Below, one piece after another: positions 61,898 to 64,000 of a stretch of DNA of 64,000 nt (within the stretch, counting starts at the first letter, position 1; every line of letters begins with the position of its first letter). Under the pieces are notes generated by a model. It was given only the letters and a program-made list of their open reading frames with translations. It was not told the DNA's origin and made no database searches. Made by a program: the position numbers and the translations under genes. The stretch comes from Ch67 sp041395845 (GTDB lineage Bacteria > Pseudomonadota > Gammaproteobacteria > Pseudomonadales > Ketobacteraceae): positions 1 through 64,000 of the forward strand of contig JAWKZS010000006.1 of assembly GCA_041395845.1 (NCBI GenBank), given 5' to 3'.

Positions 61898-62473
61898 TTA
61901 AAGTCCGAGCGCCGGCAACAGCCGCCGCTCCAGAAAACCGCGCAATTCTTTGTCGTTGCGCTTTTTATTGCCTTGCATCGTCAGTAGCGACAGCAGAAAA
62001 CGCGTTGCCACTTCGGTGACTTCATCCAGCTCATCATCTGCCATCGCCGTTTCACCCAGAATCTGGCGGAACAGGGCGCGGCGGATTTCGTGACTTTCCG
62101 GCGACGTCAGTGCATAGGTGTTGAAGAAACTCATCAGGCTGCTTTCCGTGAGCAGCGCCAGCGCCGGTTCCTTCGGCAACCGCTTGAGTGAAAACAGCGT
62201 TGCCTCGATCACCCGCTCCGCCGGGGTGGCAAAGCGTTCCACCTGACGCAGCAATTCCTGGCTGAAGGCTATGCCCGACTGCATCAGTGCGTAACGCACC
62301 ACTTCATCCCGGCTACCAAAATAGCTGTACACCGTGGGGCGGGTGACGCCCGCTTCCTGGGCGATATCATTCAGGGTCACCTTTTCGATGCCCCAGCGCT
62401 TCACGCAGGTCAGCGCGGCTTCCAGGATGCGGGCCTGGGTGTCCGGATTCTGTTTGATCTTTGCAACTGCCAT
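61898..62473 (-). CDS. TetR-family regulator of the lipid-oxidation operon and P450
   Basis: 191 residues from the ATG at 62473. The N-terminal TetR helix-turn-helix is plain: RILEAALTCVKRWGIEKVTLNDIAQEAGVTRPTVYSYFGSRDEVV. The C-terminal ligand domain is unlike any named regulator by eye. It heads the minus-strand operon and is divergent from the P450 gene. Two TTTAC-N7-GTAAA sites lie in the shared spacer. It probably represses both directions until a lipid ligand binds. Confidence 0.9.
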   Translation of the reverse strand: MAVAKIKQNPDTQARILEAALTCVKRWGIEKVTLNDIAQEAGVTRPTVYSYFGSRDEVVRYALMQSGIAFSQELLRQVERFATPAERVIEATLFSLKRLPKEPALALLTESSLMSFFNTYALTSPESHEIRRALFRQILGETAMADDELDEVTEVATRFLLSLLTMQGNKKRNDKELRGFLERRLLPALGL

Positions 62474-62558
62474 GTGGATTCCTGTCGGTTTGTTCAAGGT
62501 CGAAAAAGGGCCTGCCAAGGCCAAATTAAGGCAACCCCGATTCTAGGAACTTTACATG

Positions 62559-62575
62559 TTTACTTCAACTGTAAA
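62559..62575. promoter_or_regulatory. Operator 1, TTTAC-N7-GTAAA
   Basis: TTTAC (62559-62563) and GTAAA (62571-62575) with a 7-bp centre. A wider inverted repeat, ACTTTACA at 62549-62556 with TGTAAAGT at 62570-62577, overlaps it. The start is exactly 30 bp from operator 2. Confidence 0.75.
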
Positions 62576-62588
62576 GTAGAATACAGTC

Positions 62589-62605
62589 TTTACATCCAAT
62601 GTAAA
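62589..62605. promoter_or_regulatory. Operator 2, TTTACAT-CCA-ATGTAAA
   Basis: A perfect 7-bp-arm palindrome with the same TTTAC-N7-GTAAA core as operator 1. It lies 72 bp before the P450 start and 116 bp before the TetR start, suited to controlling both. Confidence 0.85.
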
Positions 62606-62676
62606 TATGTAAAATGAAAATTTTCACCCTTCGCCCACGCGCGCCAACAAGAACAACGACATAAAAGAGGGAAGCC

Positions 62677-64000
62677 ATGAGCGCCATCGAATCCGTCAGT
62701 CGTGACACCCAGCCCCTGCAGGACCCGCCCCGGCTCAGAGGCGGCCTGCCCCTGCTCGGCCACATGCTGCCGTTTGCCAAGAATCCGTTCCGCTTTATGA
62801 AAAAGGTGTCCGACGATGTGGGCGAGATCGCGCAGTTCAAGATTTTCAATCAACGCATGGTGCTGCTGACCGGCGACGAGGCCAGTACCCTGTTCTACCG
62901 GTCCAGTGATGAACAACTGGATCAGTCCGCCGCTTACAAGCTGATGACGCCGATCTTTGGCGAAGGCATCATTTTCGACGCACCCATCGACCGCAAAAAC
63001 CAGCAGCTGAAAATGCTGATGCCATCGCTGCGCATGGAAGCGATGCGGCACCACTCCGACAAGATCGTGCAGGAAGTGGAAGACATGATGATGAAGTGGG
63101 GCGACAGCGGCGAAGTGGATCTGGTGGCAGAAATGAAACAGCTCACCATCAACACGGCGAGTCACTGTTTGCTCGGGCGCGAATTCCGCTATGAACTCAC
63201 CGATGAATTTGCCGCGATCTATCACGATCTGGAACGGGGCGTGAATGCGCTGGCGTACAGTTTTCCCAATCTGCCGATTCCCGCCTTCCGCGCCCGCGAC
63301 CGCGCCCGCAAACGTCTGCATCAACTGGTGGGCGATATCGTCAAAAAGCGCGAAGCCCAGGCGGAAAAGCCCACCGACATGTTCCAGATGCTGATCGACG
63401 CCCGTTACGACGATGGCAGCAAACTCACCACCAACGAAATTACCGGCATGCTGGTAGGTGCGATCTTTGCTGGCCATCACACCAGTTCCGGCACTGCTGC
63501 CTGGGTGTTGCTGGAGCTGCTCAAACATCCCCAGATTCTGCGCAATGTACGCAAGGAAGTGGATGACCTGCTGGGCGCTGATGGCAAGGTTACTTTTCAG
63601 TCCCTGCGCGAAGTGCCCAAGCTGGAAAACGTGCTGAAAGAAGTATTGCGCCTGCATCCGCCGCTGATCGTGCTGATGCGTCAGGTGGCCGAACCACTCG
63701 TGTACAAACACTACCGCATCAACGTAGGCGACATGGTGTGGGCCGCACCGCCGGTGACACACCGCATGTCGCACCTGTTCCCGAATCCCGAAGTGTTCGA
63801 TCCGGATCGCTACAACGATGAGCGCGCCGAAGACAAAAACCTGATGGCCTACCAGCCCTTTGGCGGCGGCAAACACAAGTGCTCCGGCAACGCTTTTGCG
63901 ATGTTCCAGATCAAGGCGATTTTTGCGGTGCTGCTGCGCAAATACGATTTTGAACTGGTGGACCCGCCGGCAGCCTATGTCGATGACTATGGCGAAATGA
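62677..64000 (+). CDS. Cytochrome P450, CYP51-like (sterol 14-demethylase family), C-terminus cut by window end
   Basis: 441 residues are visible; the stop is beyond the window but little can be missing. The ATG has AGAGGG upstream. The I-helix FAGHHTSSGTAAW is the CYP51 form of the oxygen-binding motif. E322-x-x-R325 sits in the K helix and the heme ligand is Cys402 in FGGGKHKCSGNAFA. No N-terminal membrane anchor is present, as in soluble bacterial CYP51. CYP51 enzymes remove the 14-alpha methyl of sterols; a different lipid substrate is possible. It is divergent from and probably co-regulated with the six-gene operon. No ferredoxin is visible before the window ends. Confidence 0.9.
   Translation, partial: MSAIESVSRDTQPLQDPPRLRGGLPLLGHMLPFAKNPFRFMKKVSDDVGEIAQFKIFNQRMVLLTGDEASTLFYRSSDEQLDQSAAYKLMTPIFGEGIIFDAPIDRKNQQLKMLMPSLRMEAMRHHSDKIVQEVEDMMMKWGDSGEVDLVAEMKQLTINTASHCLLGREFRYELTDEFAAIYHDLERGVNALAYSFPNLPIPAFRARDRARKRLHQLVGDIVKKREAQAEKPTDMFQMLIDARYDDGSKLTTNEITGMLVGAIFAGHHTSSGTAAWVLLELLKHPQILRNVRKEVDDLLGADGKVTFQSLREVPKLENVLKEVLRLHPPLIVLMRQVAEPLVYKHYRINVGDMVWAAPPVTHRMSHLFPNPEVFDPDRYNDERAEDKNLMAYQPFGGGKHKCSGNAFAMFQIKAIFAVLLRKYDFELVDPPAAYVDDYGEM

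Noticed and set aside
62590..63876. A 428-codon open frame opposite the P450 gene
   Set aside because: The plus strand holds a complete set of P450 motifs, and the antisense frame has none.

Overview
This window looks like chromosomal DNA from a Gammaproteobacterium, probably an environmental or marine one. That inference rests on the gene families present (FeoAB, AhpCF, an ArsJ-type arsenic operon, a TonB-dependent receptor and a steroid/lipid-type oxidation cluster), but the genus cannot be fixed by reading alone. Most of the DNA is GC-rich. The first 6.3 kb is visibly AT-richer, and so is the middle of the type III methyltransferase gene. No rRNA, tRNA or CRISPR array was seen.

Layout. 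(1) 1-6316: an AT-rich run of same-strand genes with a nuclease and defence flavour (NERD nuclease, GIY-YIG nuclease, HNH nuclease, DUF262-HNH protein, TIR-membrane protein) interleaved with two lipoproteins. Two spacers hold imperfect palindromes resembling integron attC sites, but no integrase is present. (2) 6317-13057: a G-quadruplex-like composition boundary, a beta-barrel/lipoprotein pair, an SRPBCC/NmrA/Baeyer-Villiger monooxygenase group, a small DUF2834 membrane protein and a class V aminotransferase. (3) 13228-19290: PhoX phosphatase, guanine deaminase and feoAB with a likely Fur box. (4) 19376-24311: two coiled-coil lipoproteins, a PP2C phosphatase, a ParE-type toxin-antitoxin pair and a Ser/Thr kinase with Sel1 repeats.

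(5) 24570-36885: an AraC-type regulator whose last 68 bp, including its stop codon, is repeated at 36818-36885 with one mismatch. Between the repeats lies an 11.2-kb island: a PLD-type helicase (badly frameshifted here), DUF4391, Mod methyltransferase, an AlbA_2/ATPase protein and Res. It is an expanded type III restriction-modification locus with no recombinase. The res/AlbA_2 spacer holds three strong palindromes and a family of 11-bp repeats.

(6) 36941-43204: quinone oxidoreductase-like protein, COG0523 GTPase, SLAC1/TDT transporter, DUF4126 protein and ahpC-ahpF under a candidate OxyR site. (7) 43479-49805: a SulP transporter with a UspA protein, then an arsR-permease-thioredoxin-gapdh-arsJ operon. 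(8) 49908-55787: a CHASE sensor protein overlapping a PAS histidine kinase (both with homopolymer-type frameshifts), then a TonB-dependent receptor. (9) 55794-64000: a six-gene operon (TetR, GMC oxidoreductase, aldehyde dehydrogenase, sterol-desaturase-type hydroxylase, 3-beta-HSD-like, epimerase-like) divergent from a CYP51-like cytochrome P450. Two identical-spacing TTTAC-N7-GTAAA operators sit between them. Together these look like an inducible pathway that oxidises a sterol or other lipid.
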